From Polaromonas sp. (GTDB lineage Bacteria > Pseudomonadota > Gammaproteobacteria > Burkholderiales > Burkholderiaceae_C), in the NCBI GenBank assembly GCA_028291985.1, contig JAQGNE010000028.1, positions 1-64,000 of the forward strand: 64,000 nt of DNA. Reading direction: 5' to 3'. This document shows, in pieces, positions 28,993 through 39,979 of this stretch. The notes beneath the pieces were generated by a model. That model was not told the DNA's origin and made no database searches. It was given only the letters and a program-made list of their open reading frames with translations. The position numbers and the translations under genes were made by a program. The first letter of the stretch is position 1. Every line of letters begins with the position of its first letter.

Positions 28993-31900
28993 ATGGCGAA
29001 GTCCCCCAAGCTCTCTACATCCAAGGCGTCAACCGCCTCCCCCGCCGCGCCGACAGTAGCGCAGCCGTCATCCAGGCCGCCGGGCCTGGGTCAGGGCGCT
29101 GATGGCACATCGGCTGCTGCGCCGTCGGCCCATGCATTTGCGTCAACGATCAAGTCGTTTGACACGCAGTCGGGCAAACCCGTCAAGTATTTCTCGCTGC
29201 CCACGCTGGGCAAGCAGTTTCCATCGGTATCACGTCTGCCGGTATCGATGCGGATCGTGCTCGAGTCGGTGCTGCGCAACTGCGATGGCCAGAGGATTAC
29301 TGCGCGCCATGTTGAAGAGCTGGCCAATTGGCGCCCCAACGCGCCGCGCACCGAAGAGATTCCCTTCGTCGTGGCGCGGGTGTTGTTGCAGGACTTCACC
29401 GGCGTGCCGCTGCTGGCCGACCTGGCGGCCATGCGTAGCGTGGCCGTGAAGCTGGGCAAGGACCCCAAGCGCATCGAGCCCCTGGTGCCGGTTGACATGG
29501 TGGTCGACCACTCTGTCATGGTCGACCATTACGGCGCCAAGGATTCCATCGATCTGAACATGAAGCTGGAATTTCAGCGCAACAAGGAGCGCTACCAGTT
29601 TTTGAAATGGGGCATGCAGGCCTTTGACACCTTTGGCGTGGTGCCGCCCGGTTTTGGTATCGTGCACCAGGTCAATCTGGAGTACCTGGCGCGCGGCGTG
29701 CACAAGACGCCCGGCGATGTGTATTACCCCGATTCGCTGGTTGGCACCGACAGCCACACCACCATGATCAATGGCGTCGGAGTGGTGGCCTGGGGTGTTG
29801 GCGGCATTGAGGCCGAGGCAGCCATGCTGGGCCAGCCGGTGTACATGCTCACGCCTGATGTGGTGGGCTTCGAGATGACGGGCCGGCTGCGCGAAGGGGT
29901 TACCGCCACTGATCTGGTGCTGCGCGTCACGGAAGTGCTGCGCAAGGAAAAAGTCGTCGGCAAGTTCGTTGAGTTTTTCGGTGAAGGCACCCGGACGCTG
30001 GCGGTGCCGGACCGCGCAACCATTGCCAACATGGCGCCTGAATACGGCGCCACCATGGGCTTTTTCCCAGTCGACGAGAAAACCATCGACTACTTTCGCG
30101 GCACCGGTCGCAGCGATGACGAGATCGAGGCTTTTGAAGCCTACTTCAGGGCGCAGGGGCTGTTTGGCGTGCCGCTTGCCGGGCAGATCGACTTCACCCA
30201 CGTGGTGCGGCTGGACCTGAGCGAAGTAACCCCCAGCGTCTCGGGCCCCAAGCGTCCACAGGACCGCATCGAACTGGGAAACGTCAGCAAGCAGTTTGCC
30301 TCGCTGTTCAGCAAGCCGATTGCCGAAAACGGCTTCAACCAGCCGGCTGCGGTGCTGGGCACGCGCCATCTGGTTGGCAGCCGTGAACAGCTTCCTGCCG
30401 AGAAAACCCCAGAGTCGCCGCCTACCGCCGCCGGTTCGGCCCGCTTCGTGCTGGAAATGGATGCCAACCGGCCTACGCTGACGTCGGCAAAATCATTGGC
30501 ACCACCGCCAGACCTGCATAGCCCGGGCGGCCTCACCATCGGCAATGGGGATGTGCTGATCGCAGCGATCACCAGTTGCACCAACACCTCGAACCCGGGC
30601 GTATTGCTGGCGGCAGGCCTGCTGGCCAAAAAGGCGGTTGAGGCTGGCCTCAGCGTGCGTTCGCATGTCAAGACTTCGCTGGCTCCGGGCTCGCGCGTGG
30701 TTACCGACTACCTGACGCGCACCGGGCTGATGCCCTACCTGGAGCAGCTCGGTTTCTCGCTGGTGGGGTATGGCTGCACGACCTGCATCGGCAATTCCGG
30801 CGACCTGACACCCGAAATGAATGAAGTGATCACCAAGGGCGATCTGGTATGCGCAGCCGTGCTGTCCGGCAACCGTAATTTTGAAGCGCGTATCCACCCG
30901 AATATCAAGGCCAACTTTCTGGCCAGCCCACCGCTGGTCGTGGCTTATGCGATAGCGGGTACCGTGCTTCGTGACCTGATGACCGAGCCGGTGGGCAAGG
31001 GAACCGGCGGCAAGGATGTCTACCTGGGCGACATCTGGCCCAGCAGCGACGAGATCCATGGCTTGATGACATACGCGATGAATGGTGATGTGTTTCGGGA
31101 AAACTATGCCAAGGTCAAGACCGCGCCCGGCGAGTTGTGGGCAAAGATTCACGGCGTCGAAGGCAATGCCTACACCTGGCCTGCCAGCACCTACATCGCC
31201 GAGCCGCCGTTTTTCGAGGGCTTTGCCATGGCTGCCAATGCGCCTGCCGGCAAGACCAGCGCTGGCGCAGATGGCGCTGCCTCGGTAGCCGCGGCGACAG
31301 CAGGTGCTGCCAGTTCAGTCAAGGGTGCGCGTGTGATAGCGCTCTTCGGCGACTCGATCACCACTGACCATATTTCTCCTGCCGGCTCGATCAAAGCGTC
31401 ATCACCGGCCGGCCAATGGCTGATCGATCATGGCGTCGGCAAGAACGACTTCAACAGCTATGGTTCACGGCGCGGCAACCATGAAGTCATGATGCGCGGC
31501 ACCTTTGCCAATGTACGCATCAAGAACCTGATGATTCCGCCGGATGAGACCGGCTCGCGGGAGGAGGGCGGTGTCACGCTGTTCCAGCCGTCCACATCGG
31601 GCGCCAGCCCCGAAAAAATGTTTATTTACCACGCGGCGATGAAGTACATGGCGCAGGGCACGCCCACGGTCATTTTTGCGGGCGAGGAATACGGCACTGG
31701 GTCGTCACGCGACTGGGCGGCCAAGGGCACGCAACTGCTGGGCATCAAGGCCGTGATTGCCCGTAGCTTTGAGCGCATACACCGCAGCAACCTGGTCGGT
31801 ATGGGCGTGCTGCCACTGCAGTTCAAGCCAGGTGAGTCTTGGCAGACGCTGGGCCTGACCGGCTCCGAGGTCATCGATGTCATTGCGCACCCTGAGCTCA

Positions 31901-32055
31901 AGCCGCAAAGTGAAGCGCGGCTGGTGATCACCAGCGCTGACGGCTCACGCCGCGACGTGACGGTGATTCTGCGGGTCGATACGCCGATTGAGGTCGACTA
32001 CTACCGCAACGGCGGCATCCTGCCGTACGTGCTGCGGCAGCTGCTGGCGGCATGA
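28993..32055 (+). CDS. acnA: Aconitate hydratase A
   Basis: AcnA is the second aconitase, in other bacteria the stable, stress-linked form. The ATG at 28993 with AAGGA upstream gives 1020 residues, about 110-130 longer than usual. The excess is an Ala/Ser/Pro-rich N-terminus (about 1-50), a linker near 465-505 ([17 protein letters not shown]) and an Ala-rich stretch near 750-775. The iron-sulfur cysteines are in [11 protein letters not shown] and [12 protein letters not shown]; the swivel domain has [16 protein letters not shown]. Its last four bases overlap the start of the FAD monooxygenase gene. It is a typical AcnA rather than the methylcitrate enzyme AcnD, as no prp genes are near. Confidence 0.95.
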   Translation: MAKSPKLSTSKASTASPAAPTVAQPSSRPPGLGQGADGTSAAAPSAHAFASTIKSFDTQSGKPVKYFSLPTLGKQFPSVSRLPVSMRIVLESVLRNCDGQRITARHVEELANWRPNAPRTEEIPFVVARVLLQDFTGVPLLADLAAMRSVAVKLGKDPKRIEPLVPVDMVVDHSVMVDHYGAKDSIDLNMKLEFQRNKERYQFLKWGMQAFDTFGVVPPGFGIVHQVNLEYLARGVHKTPGDVYYPDSLVGTDSHTTMINGVGVVAWGVGGIEAEAAMLGQPVYMLTPDVVGFEMTGRLREGVTATDLVLRVTEVLRKEKVVGKFVEFFGEGTRTLAVPDRATIANMAPEYGATMGFFPVDEKTIDYFRGTGRSDDEIEAFEAYFRAQGLFGVPLAGQIDFTHVVRLDLSEVTPSVSGPKRPQDRIELGNVSKQFASLFSKPIAENGFNQPAAVLGTRHLVGSREQLPAEKTPESPPTAAGSARFVLEMDANRPTLTSAKSLAPPPDLHSPGGLTIGNGDVLIAAITSCTNTSNPGVLLAAGLLAKKAVEAGLSVRSHVKTSLAPGSRVVTDYLTRTGLMPYLEQLGFSLVGYGCTTCIGNSGDLTPEMNEVITKGDLVCAAVLSGNRNFEARIHPNIKANFLASPPLVVAYAIAGTVLRDLMTEPVGKGTGGKDVYLGDIWPSSDEIHGLMTYAMNGDVFRENYAKVKTAPGELWAKIHGVEGNAYTWPASTYIAEPPFFEGFAMAANAPAGKTSAGADGAASVAAATAGAASSVKGARVIALFGDSITTDHISPAGSIKASSPAGQWLIDHGVGKNDFNSYGSRRGNHEVMMRGTFANVRIKNLMIPPDETGSREEGGVTLFQPSTSGASPEKMFIYHAAMKYMAQGTPTVIFAGEEYGTGSSRDWAAKGTQLLGIKAVIARSFERIHRSNLVGMGVLPLQFKPGESWQTLGLTGSEVIDVIAHPELKPQSEARLVITSADGSRRDVTVILRVDTPIEVDYYRNGGILPYVLRQLLAA

Positions 32056-33248
32056 GCCTGCAGCTGCTGGTTGCAGGCGGCGGCATCGGCGGGCTGGCGG
32101 CGGCACTGGCAGCTTCACGGCAGGGTGCCGGCGTAAAGCTGATCGAGAAGGCTGAGGCTTTCAATGAAGTCGGCGCAGGCGTGCAGCTTGGGCCCAATGT
32201 GGTGAGGGTTCTGCAGGGCTGGGGACTGGATCACGCACTGCAGGAGGTTGCAGCGTTTCCGGAGCGGCTGACGGTACGCGATGCCCGCACTGGCCGCAGC
32301 TTGGGCCAACTGCAGCTGGGCTCGACGATGACCGCACGTTATGGGGCGCCCTATGCCGCCATACATCGTGCTGATCTGCACCGGTTGCTGCTGCAGGCGG
32401 TGCAACACACTGGAACCTCGCTGCAAGTGGGCGTACAGATGCAGGCCTTCGAGGAGACCGCGGACGCTGTGCACGCTCAAGCCAGCGACGGCCAGACCTT
32501 CGAGGCGCATGCCCTGGTCGGTGCAGACGGCCTGTGGAGTACGGTGCGCCAGCAGTTGTTGGGCGACGGCCTGCCGCACGGCACCGGGCATCTGGCCTAT
32601 CGCGCGCTGGCCCTGCAAAGCGATTTGCCCCAACGCCTGAGAACCCGCGACATCACCGTCTGGATGGGTCCGCGCATGCATGTGGTGCACTACCCGGTGC
32701 GGCGTGGCGAGCTGCTCAATGTCGTCGCTTTCGTGCATGGTGAACTGGGCGCAGGCGTCACTGCGGGCTGGGACCACAGCGCCCACGCGGCAGACCTGGC
32801 AGCTGCCTTGGCAGACACACACGCTGGCTTGCAGGATTTGATGAAGGCCGTGAGCCGCTGGCGCCTCTGGCCCATGCTGGACCGCCCGCCGATGCAGGGC
32901 CCACACCAGCATGCGCAAGGCCGCATCGCGCTGCTGGGCGACGCCGCCCATCCGATGCGGCCTTATCTGGCCCAGGGCGCCGGCATGGCGATTGAAGATG
33001 CCGGGACGCTGGGTGAGGTGCTGGCGCTGACGCAAGGGCAATCCGCAGCGGTGCCGGCCGCATTGCAGCGCTATGCCGCAACCCGTTGGCAGCGCAATGC
33101 CAGGGTCCAAGCGCGAGCCCTGCGCAATGGGCGTATCTTTCATGCCACCGGCCCGGTCCGTTGGGGCCGTGACGCCGCCATGAAGCTGTTCGGCGAGCGC
33201 TTGCTGGACGTGCCATGGCTCTACGGTTTGCGGCCGACCAGGGCCTGA
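32052..33248 (+). CDS. FAD-dependent aromatic-ring monooxygenase
   Basis: A 398-residue flavoprotein of the p-hydroxybenzoate hydroxylase superfamily, near salicylate and 3-hydroxybenzoate hydroxylases. It has the FAD dinucleotide motif [16 protein letters not shown] at the N-terminus, a DG motif ([12 protein letters not shown]) and the GD motif [21 protein letters not shown]. Members use NAD(P)H and oxygen to hydroxylate an aromatic substrate, which cannot be named here. Its ATG overlaps the acnA stop (ATGA), so it is translated from the acnA message. That pairing with a TCA enzyme is unexpected. Confidence 0.9.
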   Translation: MSLQLLVAGGGIGGLAAALAASRQGAGVKLIEKAEAFNEVGAGVQLGPNVVRVLQGWGLDHALQEVAAFPERLTVRDARTGRSLGQLQLGSTMTARYGAPYAAIHRADLHRLLLQAVQHTGTSLQVGVQMQAFEETADAVHAQASDGQTFEAHALVGADGLWSTVRQQLLGDGLPHGTGHLAYRALALQSDLPQRLRTRDITVWMGPRMHVVHYPVRRGELLNVVAFVHGELGAGVTAGWDHSAHAADLAAALADTHAGLQDLMKAVSRWRLWPMLDRPPMQGPHQHAQGRIALLGDAAHPMRPYLAQGAGMAIEDAGTLGEVLALTQGQSAAVPAALQRYAATRWQRNARVQARALRNGRIFHATGPVRWGRDAAMKLFGERLLDVPWLYGLRPTRA

Positions 33249-33318
33249 GAGGGGCTTCGCGGCACGCGCCTGCCTTGATCAGCTGGACGATCGAGCCTGT
33301 CGTGACGCTGCCCGCTGT

Positions 33319-34665
33319 TCAACGCGACAGGTAGACGAATAGCCCATCGATGGCACGCTGCTGGTCTTGCCGGATCGGATGGTTCAGCATGTCCAGCACT
33401 GTGAATGCGTGTTTTGCCGCCAGCGCCCGAAGGTAGCGCTCCGAATGGGCATAGCGCATGCCGCGTGTCAGTTTGAAGTCCACATCGTCGGGCGCTTTTT
33501 CAACCGAGAAGCAAAACATGCCGTCCGGCTCGAGGGCGCGTGCCATACCGGCAAAAACGCCGTCGAGTGCGCCAACATAGATGAAGACGTCGGCAGACAG
33601 TACCAGGGCGTGGTCTGCGGTGTTCTCGTTGAGATGCTCCAGCAGGTCCGCCTGCGCCAGTTCGTCGTAGGCACCGGTGAGGCGAGCTTTGGCCAGCATC
33701 TGCGCTGACAGATCAATGCCCAGCAGGCGGCGCGCGTGGGGTCTGATCAGGGGACCGCAAAGCCCCGTGCCACAACCCAGATCCAACGCTGTTGCGAACA
33801 CCCGGCCCTGTACCGCTGGCAGCGCCAGCAGATGCTCAACCAGCACCCGGTGCGCGCGGTAGCCCAGCTGGCCCACCAGATGTGCGTCAAAGTTGTCAGC
33901 ATAGTCATCAAAAAGCGATTCAACATAGGACCGGGGTGCCGTGTCGGGGGTTGGGCCTGTGGAATTGCCGTCATCGGCAAGCGACGCCAGGAAGTAGCGG
34001 TTGATGTCTGCATCTCCCCCGAGTGCCAGCGCCTGCGTGAAGGCGGCCTGCGCTTCAGAAGTGCGGCCCATGTCCTTCAGGATGCCGCCGCGCTGCGTCC
34101 ATGCGCGTGCCAACTGGGGGTTGATGCGCAGCAGCTGGTCATAGGCCTGCAAGGCCTCATCCAGCCTGTGCAGCCGATGCAGGATGTCGGCGCGCAGCCA
34201 CCAGGCCTGTTCGTTGCCAGGCTCCAGCTGGTGCAGGCGGTCAACTGCCTGCAGCGCCTGGGGGTAGCGCTGCAGCGTTGCCAGCCTCAGGCAGCGCTGG
34301 TACGCCGCCGGAGGGTTGGCGGGGCTTAGCTTCAGGACGCGCTCGAACGCCGCCAGGGCTTCTTCGTGCCGCTCAAGCGCCGTCTGTGCCAGGCCCAGCT
34401 GCAGCCACGGGTCGATGGCATCCGGCTCGCTGGCAATGGCCTCGTCAAGCAGCGGCAAGGCCAGCATGGGCGCGCCCAGCCGGATGTGCGTGGCCGCCAG
34501 GTTGCCCAGCGTCGAGACGCGCCCCGGCAGCAACTGCAGGGAAGCCTCGAATGCGGCCCTGGCCTCGGGCAACCGGTCTGATTCGAAGAGGGTCACGCCT
34601 TCCAGGAAGAGCTGTCTCGCCCGCTCAAAGGAGGGCATCGTAGAACCGGCATCAAGGCTTGTCAT
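33319..34665 (-). CDS. TPR-repeat SAM-dependent methyltransferase
   Basis: The 448-residue protein has about six tetratricopeptide repeats in its N-terminal half (roughly 10-215; for example LRINPQLARAWTQRGGILKD) and a class I methyltransferase domain in its C-terminal half. The SAM-binding loop is LDLGCGTGLCGPLI, followed by LGIDLSAQMLAKA, and motif II is ALVLSADVFIYVG. Target unknown; the TPRs suggest that it binds a protein partner or substrate. It lies alone between the convergent monooxygenase gene and the divergent patatin-like gene. Confidence 0.9.
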   Translation of the reverse strand: MTSLDAGSTMPSFERARQLFLEGVTLFESDRLPEARAAFEASLQLLPGRVSTLGNLAATHIRLGAPMLALPLLDEAIASEPDAIDPWLQLGLAQTALERHEEALAAFERVLKLSPANPPAAYQRCLRLATLQRYPQALQAVDRLHQLEPGNEQAWWLRADILHRLHRLDEALQAYDQLLRINPQLARAWTQRGGILKDMGRTSEAQAAFTQALALGGDADINRYFLASLADDGNSTGPTPDTAPRSYVESLFDDYADNFDAHLVGQLGYRAHRVLVEHLLALPAVQGRVFATALDLGCGTGLCGPLIRPHARRLLGIDLSAQMLAKARLTGAYDELAQADLLEHLNENTADHALVLSADVFIYVGALDGVFAGMARALEPDGMFCFSVEKAPDDVDFKLTRGMRYAHSERYLRALAAKHAFTVLDMLNHPIRQDQQRAIDGLFVYLSR

Positions 34666-34991
34666 GGAGGGTTTGAAGGTTGAAGAGGGCAGCGGGGCAG
34701 CATTGACGTACTTTCAGGCGCTACCAAAATAATAGCTATATCCGCCCGTAATACCTGGTCCAGAGCCTTATTTTTCCCATAATTTGCACGCCACCGGTAA
34801 AACCGTCTCTGCCGCATGCCTTGCCATGCAGCTTGACTGCCATGGCGCCAGCGCTGCCCATACTTCACAACATGCCTGTGTGGTCTGCGCCCGGGCCTGT
34901 AACGCCCGTTAACCTTAAAACCTTTCGTCGGCCGCAGCCGCAACTTCCATAATGGTGCGAAGCGGCGCGGATTCCATACAGGAGGCATTCA
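34666..34991. other. Non-coding stretch between methyltransferase and patatin-like genes
   Basis: This 326-base divergent intergenic region carries a dispersed hairpin element (34720-34778) and the GGAGG ribosome site of the patatin-like gene at 34980. No further gene or clear operator was seen. Confidence 0.55.
34720..34778 (+). repeat. Dispersed 17-base-hairpin element upstream of the methyltransferase gene
   Basis: It begins GCTACCAAAATAATAGC (identical to the copy in the CoA lyase gene), then CCGCCCGTAATACCTGGTCC and AGAGCCTTATTTTTCC. It is intergenic. Confidence 0.75.
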
Positions 34992-37829
34992 ATGCAAGCA
35001 CAGGAGCCTGGGAAGACCGAGAAGTTTGCACTGGCGCTGTCGGGCGGCGGCATCCGCAGCGCAACTTTTGCCTTGGGCTTTTTGCAGGCACTGGCACAGA
35101 AAAAGCTGCTGGCGCGCATCGGCCGCCTTTCAACCGTGTCTGGCGGGGGCTATATCGGCAGCTTTCTTTGCCGGCTGGCAGCCCAGGTCATGGCCGCCAA
35201 TACGCCCCCAGGGGCGTCGGCCAGCGGCGGACGGGCGCAAGCCACTGGCTCAAGCCCAACTTCGGAAGTCACCGCCTCGTCCGCCGCAGCCTGGGCACGG
35301 ACCGAGCAGATTTTGCTCACGCCCACACATGCCGATGTGCAGCTCAGCCCTGACGCTGCTGCAGTGTTTCACCCCTTGCAGTGGCTGCGTGAGAACAGCC
35401 GCTACCTCACGCCATCGGGCAGCAACGACCTGTTCAATGGCCTGGCGTATTACCTGCGCGGTTTGCTGGCACTGCATTTCAACCTGGCGGTCATGGCCAT
35501 CCTGCTGTGCCTTTTGAATGTGGGTCTTGGTGTGGTGGCCGACCACGCGTCTGGCAGGTTTGGCACTTCCAGCATGCCGCTGCGGGGATACCTGTCGCAG
35601 CTTTTGCCGGCGCCATGCCAGGCCTTGGCCACCGCTTGTGGATGGCAACTGATACCCAGCGGCTGGTGGCTGGGCGCCGGCATGGCATTTTGCATTTCGC
35701 TGGCGATTGGCGTGGCCTACTGGCTGGTGGGGCGAAGAAGTTTTTCGAAGGGAGAAAGGCGCGCAGCTGCGCGAGAAAGCTTAGAACTGCGGCTCAGCTA
35801 TGTCGCTGCTGTGGCCATGATCGTGATTTTTTCAGCATGGGGAAACAGCGCCCGCCATAGCTCGGTCGTGCAATCTGGAGCCGGCTTCACACTGGCTGCC
35901 ATTTGCCTGCTGGCCCTTGTGGTGGCGTGGGCGACGCGGCCTTCAAAAGGGGCTGCAACGGCCAGTATGGGCCGTATGGACCGTGTGAAGGACACGCCCG
36001 ACGAGCCTGTCAACCGCTACCGCACCGCCACCAGCGCGAATGCACATGCCGACGCCGACGCACCCCTGCCGAAGCCTGTACCGGAGGCAGTTGATGTGCA
36101 CAAAGCCCATCTTAAAATCGACCAGTTGCGCACGGACATTCAGCGCCGCCGCCTGACCTGGCTGCTGGCCGTCGCCATGAAATGCATGCTGGTCGCTGCG
36201 GCTGTTGCGCTGGTGGACACGCTCGCCATGTCGCTGGTGCAATTTCACGCCCGCAACGACAGCTGGCGGCCCTGGGCGCTGCCCGCTGCGGTATACGGCA
36301 CCGTGCTGGCTGCCGCCTGGCGCTGGCTGATGAGGGCCGAGCCGGTAGACAGGAAGCCGTCCCGGTTTGCAGGCATGGCGCAAACGGTACTTTTGCTGCT
36401 GGCGCTGGCAGTCGTGGCTGGCCTTGCCGTGGTCTATCAGGTGATTGCGTATGAGCTGGTCTTTGCTGCGGTTGACCTCAAGGCGCAGCCGCTCACAGGA
36501 CCGTGGCTGCCACCGCGTCAGCCGGGCCTCTTGATTGCGGCGGGACTTGCCATCACCGTTTTGTGCATTCACGGGACGCCCGGCTTTCTCAACCTGTCAT
36601 CGTTCCATAACCTGTACACGGCTCGCCTGAAGCGCGCGTATCTGGGCGCTGCCAACCCCGCACGCCTGCGCGCACTGGGCCGTAAAACCGGAGCGGGTGG
36701 GCGTGACCGAAGCGATGCTTTCGTAAGCGAAGTGGTTGCCGGTGACGAGCCGGCCTCTGTGGACGACTACCTGAGCGCCAACCGGTTGCTGGGTATCGAG
36801 CACATCATTAATGTCACGCTCAACCAGCGCGTCAGCCCGACTTCTCCGACCCTGGCAAAAGACCGCCAGGGCGTGCCCATGTGTCTTGCCGGCCAGGGCA
36901 TCTTCGTCAACTCGCCGCAGGGTCCCACCATCAAACCGTGGTTTGACCTGGAATTGATGAAGCGCTCGCCGCTCTCGCTGGGGCAATGGATCGCCATATC
37001 GGGCGCGGCATTTTCGGTGGGGGTCGGCAAGGAGACCAAGCCTGGCTATGCGCTGCTGGCCTTTCTGGCCAACGTGCGAACGGCCTACTGGTGGCGCACG
37101 CCCAGACTGGCGCAAGGCGATGTACCGTTTGGCGAGAGAGTTCCTGTGGCTCGAAAGCGGCCCGGCGAAGGCACCTGGACCTACCTCTACGAGGAAGCCC
37201 TGTGCCGGTTTGCCGGCATACCCGGCCGCTACTGGTATTTGTCAGACGGCGGGCACTTTGACAACACCGCGGTTTATGAGCTGATACGCCGCAAGGAAAA
37301 AATAATCTTCGCCAGCGATGACGGTGCCGACCCCTGCTATCTTTTCGACGACCTGACGAACCTGATACGCAGGGCGCGTATCGATTTTGGTGCCGAACTG
37401 GTCATCCGTAGCGCCGCCGATATCGAAAAGCTCGGTGAGGTTTGCGGCTTCGGAAGCCCGGAGGATTTTCGGCAAAGCAGAGCCCGCCGCGCGGCTATGC
37501 CCTATGCAGTGTGGGTGGAGGTTTATCACGACAACCCCGGCACCGGGAGCCCGCGCGATACCCTTGCCGAAAAGCCGGATGCGGTGGTGGTGTTTATCAA
37601 GCCTGCATTGCCAGACCAGTTGCCGGGCGATTTGTGCCACTACGCGCAAACCCACCCGGATTTTCCGCAGGAAACCACGGCAGACCAGTTCTTTGACGAA
37701 GCGCAGTGGGAAAGCTACCGCGCGTTGGGGCAGACGCTGGTGTCGCGGCTGCTGGCGCAGAACATTTTTTCGGCTATCGAAACCCGGCTTTGGCGTACCG
37801 GGCGTGACCTGGCCACAAACGGCGGCTAA
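34992..37829 (+). CDS. Membrane-embedded patatin-like phospholipase
   Basis: A 945-residue protein with a patatin-like lipase domain split around a large membrane region. Near the N-terminus are the oxyanion loop [16 protein letters not shown] and the nucleophile serine in [13 protein letters not shown]. The catalytic aspartate is probably in [16 protein letters not shown] (about residue 752). Between them are around eight hydrophobic segments (for example [20 protein letters not shown] and [17 protein letters not shown]). Such proteins hydrolyse lipid acyl chains; the substrate is unknown. The start has a strong GGAGG. Its stop codon overlaps that of the convergent kynA. Confidence 0.88.
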   Translation: MQAQEPGKTEKFALALSGGGIRSATFALGFLQALAQKKLLARIGRLSTVSGGGYIGSFLCRLAAQVMAANTPPGASASGGRAQATGSSPTSEVTASSAAAWARTEQILLTPTHADVQLSPDAAAVFHPLQWLRENSRYLTPSGSNDLFNGLAYYLRGLLALHFNLAVMAILLCLLNVGLGVVADHASGRFGTSSMPLRGYLSQLLPAPCQALATACGWQLIPSGWWLGAGMAFCISLAIGVAYWLVGRRSFSKGERRAAARESLELRLSYVAAVAMIVIFSAWGNSARHSSVVQSGAGFTLAAICLLALVVAWATRPSKGAATASMGRMDRVKDTPDEPVNRYRTATSANAHADADAPLPKPVPEAVDVHKAHLKIDQLRTDIQRRRLTWLLAVAMKCMLVAAAVALVDTLAMSLVQFHARNDSWRPWALPAAVYGTVLAAAWRWLMRAEPVDRKPSRFAGMAQTVLLLLALAVVAGLAVVYQVIAYELVFAAVDLKAQPLTGPWLPPRQPGLLIAAGLAITVLCIHGTPGFLNLSSFHNLYTARLKRAYLGAANPARLRALGRKTGAGGRDRSDAFVSEVVAGDEPASVDDYLSANRLLGIEHIINVTLNQRVSPTSPTLAKDRQGVPMCLAGQGIFVNSPQGPTIKPWFDLELMKRSPLSLGQWIAISGAAFSVGVGKETKPGYALLAFLANVRTAYWWRTPRLAQGDVPFGERVPVARKRPGEGTWTYLYEEALCRFAGIPGRYWYLSDGGHFDNTAVYELIRRKEKIIFASDDGADPCYLFDDLTNLIRRARIDFGAELVIRSAADIEKLGEVCGFGSPEDFRQSRARRAAMPYAVWVEVYHDNPGTGSPRDTLAEKPDAVVVFIKPALPDQLPGDLCHYAQTHPDFPQETTADQFFDEAQWESYRALGQTLVSRLLAQNIFSAIETRLWRTGRDLATNGG

Positions 37830-38677
37830 AGATCGGTGCGCAGCTTCCATATCTCCGGAAACAGCACCACATCCAGCATCTTGCGCAAGTAACTCACGCC
37901 CCCCGTGCCACCGGTGCCGCGTTTGAATCCGATGACACGCTCGACCGTGGTGACGTGGCGAAAGCGCCAGAGGCGAAAAGCGTCTTCCAGGTCGGTCAGT
38001 TCTTCGCCCAGCTGGTACAGGTCCCAATGCGTTTGGGGCTGGCGGTAGGCCACCAGCCAGGCTTGCTCGACTTCATCGCTCTCGACGTAGCCTTGCGTCC
38101 AGTCGCGGCTGGTATGACTGTCGGGAACCGGAAGACCGCGGCGAGCAAGCAGCCGCAAGGCCTCGTCGTAAAGCGATGGCGCCTCATAAGCCGCCTGCAC
38201 CTGCGCCAGCAGGCCGGGCCGGTGCGCATGGGGTTTGAGCATGGCGGCATTCTTGTTGCCCAGCGCAAACTCGATGCAACGGTACTGTGCGCTTTGAAAC
38301 CCGCTGGAATTGGCGAGATACGGACGGATCGCGCTGTATTCCGGCGGCGTCATGGTGGCCAGGACATCCCACCCGTGCACCAGCTGCTCCATGATGCGGC
38401 TGACGCGGGCAAGCTTCTTGAACGCGCTGCCCAGGTCATCCTCGGCGACGTTGGCAATGGCGGCGCGCAGCTCATGCAGCATCAGCTTCATCCAGAGTTC
38501 GCTGGTCTGGTGCTGGATGATGAAGAGCATCTCGTTGTGGTCAGGCGAGAGCGGTTTTTGCGCGCTGAGGATGGCATCGAGTTGCAGGTAGTCGCCATAG
38601 CTCATGGACTTGCTGAAGTCGAGTTGGGCTTTTTCTTCAGCCACGATGTCGGCGGGCTTCTTCACGGTGGGCTTCAT
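37826..38677 (-). CDS. kynA: Tryptophan 2,3-dioxygenase
   Basis: KynA is a heme enzyme that opens the indole ring of tryptophan with oxygen to give N-formylkynurenine, the first step of the kynurenine pathway. From the ATG at 38677 it has 283 residues. Typical parts are [46 protein letters not shown] and [10 protein letters not shown]. Its start codon shares a base with the kynU stop (TGATG), so translation is coupled. It is the last gene of kynB-kynU-kynA. The stop codon overlaps that of the patatin-like gene on the other strand. Confidence 0.97.
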   Translation of the reverse strand: MKPTVKKPADIVAEEKAQLDFSKSMSYGDYLQLDAILSAQKPLSPDHNEMLFIIQHQTSELWMKLMLHELRAAIANVAEDDLGSAFKKLARVSRIMEQLVHGWDVLATMTPPEYSAIRPYLANSSGFQSAQYRCIEFALGNKNAAMLKPHAHRPGLLAQVQAAYEAPSLYDEALRLLARRGLPVPDSHTSRDWTQGYVESDEVEQAWLVAYRQPQTHWDLYQLGEELTDLEDAFRLWRFRHVTTVERVIGFKRGTGGTGGVSYLRKMLDVVLFPEIWKLRTDL

Positions 38678-39978
38678 CACGTCACCGCGTTCTTCTGGGC
38701 AAAAGCAGGCTGTCGCCATTCGCCGCTTTCCAGCACTTGCCTGAGGTGTTCGACCGCGGTCCAGACATCCTCAAAGCCGGTGTACAGCGGCGTGAAACCG
38801 AAACGCAGGATGTCCAGTTGGGATGCCAGCGGACCTGACGCATCGCCAGCACGGAAATCGCCAATGACGCCGCGCGCGACCAGTGCCTGCACGATGGCGT
38901 AGGCACCTTCGGCCCGGCTCAGGCTGACCTGAGAGCCGCGCTCGCCATGCGCCAGTGGCGTGGCAATCGCCAGACCATGACCGGCACAGCCCTGGTTCAC
39001 CAGGTCAATGAACACGTCGGTCAGCGCCAGCGATTTGTGGCGCAGCGCCGCCATGCCACCGAAAGGCGCGGCAGCCAGAATGGCATCGAGCCCGCAGTCG
39101 AGCGCCGTGAGGCTCAGCATCGGCTGCGTGCCGCACAGGTAGCGGTTAATGCCAGGGGCGGGTTGGTAGCCGGGCGTGAAGGCAAAGGGCGATGCATGAC
39201 CCCACCAGCCCGACAGCGGCTGCCAGAAGCGTTCGACATGGTGCGCATGGACCCAGACAAACGCTGGCGCGCCTGGGCCGCCGTTCAGGTATTTGTAGCC
39301 GCAACCCACGGCAAAGTCAGCCTTAACGCCGTTCAGGTCAACCGGCACTGCGCCAGCGCTGTGCGCAAGGTCCCACACCGTCAGGATGCCTGCGGCATGC
39401 GCGGCGGCCGTCATGGCCGCCATGTCGTGCATGGCACCCGTTCGGTAATTGACGTGCGTCAGCATCAGCACCGCTGCATCGGCTGTCATCGCCGCTGACA
39501 GGTCATCAGGCTCCACCAGCAACAGCTGCAGGCCGCGTGCCTTGCACAGGCCTTCTGCAATGTACAGGTCGGTTGGAAAATTGCTGCGCTCGCTGACTAC
39601 CACGCGGCGCCCGGGCCCATCGGCAGCGGCTAGGTTCAGGGCTGCGCTCAATACCTTGTACAGGTTGACCGATGTGCTGTCGGTGACCACCACCTCCCCG
39701 GGCTCGGCACCGATCAGCTGCGCGATTTTGTCGCCCACGCGTTGCGGCAGGTCAAACCAGCCGGCACTGTTCCAGGAACGAATCAGGCCCTGGCCCCACT
39801 CCGCAATGACGGCATGCGCAACCCGGTCCACGGCGGCCCTGGGAAGCACGCCCAGGGAATTGCCGTCCAGATAGATCAGCCCTTCCGGCAGCATGAATTG
39901 TTGGCGCAAATCGCGCAGCGGGTCTTGCGCATCGAGGGCGCGGCAGTCATCCAGTTTCAAGGTCATGGGATCGGTCAT
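38677..39978 (-). CDS. kynU: Kynureninase
   Basis: KynU is a PLP enzyme that splits kynurenine to anthranilate and alanine. The ATG at 39978, two bases after the kynB stop, gives 433 residues. [12 protein letters not shown] lies near the N-terminus and the PLP lysine is in [13 protein letters not shown]. Anthranilate made here could enter tryptophan synthesis (trpF, trpBA are in this window) or catabolism. Start codons at 39966 (ATG) and 39987 (TTG) are alternatives. Confidence 0.97.
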   Translation of the reverse strand: MTDPMTLKLDDCRALDAQDPLRDLRQQFMLPEGLIYLDGNSLGVLPRAAVDRVAHAVIAEWGQGLIRSWNSAGWFDLPQRVGDKIAQLIGAEPGEVVVTDSTSVNLYKVLSAALNLAAADGPGRRVVVSERSNFPTDLYIAEGLCKARGLQLLLVEPDDLSAAMTADAAVLMLTHVNYRTGAMHDMAAMTAAAHAAGILTVWDLAHSAGAVPVDLNGVKADFAVGCGYKYLNGGPGAPAFVWVHAHHVERFWQPLSGWWGHASPFAFTPGYQPAPGINRYLCGTQPMLSLTALDCGLDAILAAAPFGGMAALRHKSLALTDVFIDLVNQGCAGHGLAIATPLAHGERGSQVSLSRAEGAYAIVQALVARGVIGDFRAGDASGPLASQLDILRFGFTPLYTGFEDVWTAVEHLRQVLESGEWRQPAFAQKNAVT

Positions 39979-39979
39979 T

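Noticed and set aside
29230-30369. A 379-codon minus-strand open frame
   Set aside because: Antisense of acnA; His/Ala/Gly-rich, as expected for a shadow frame.
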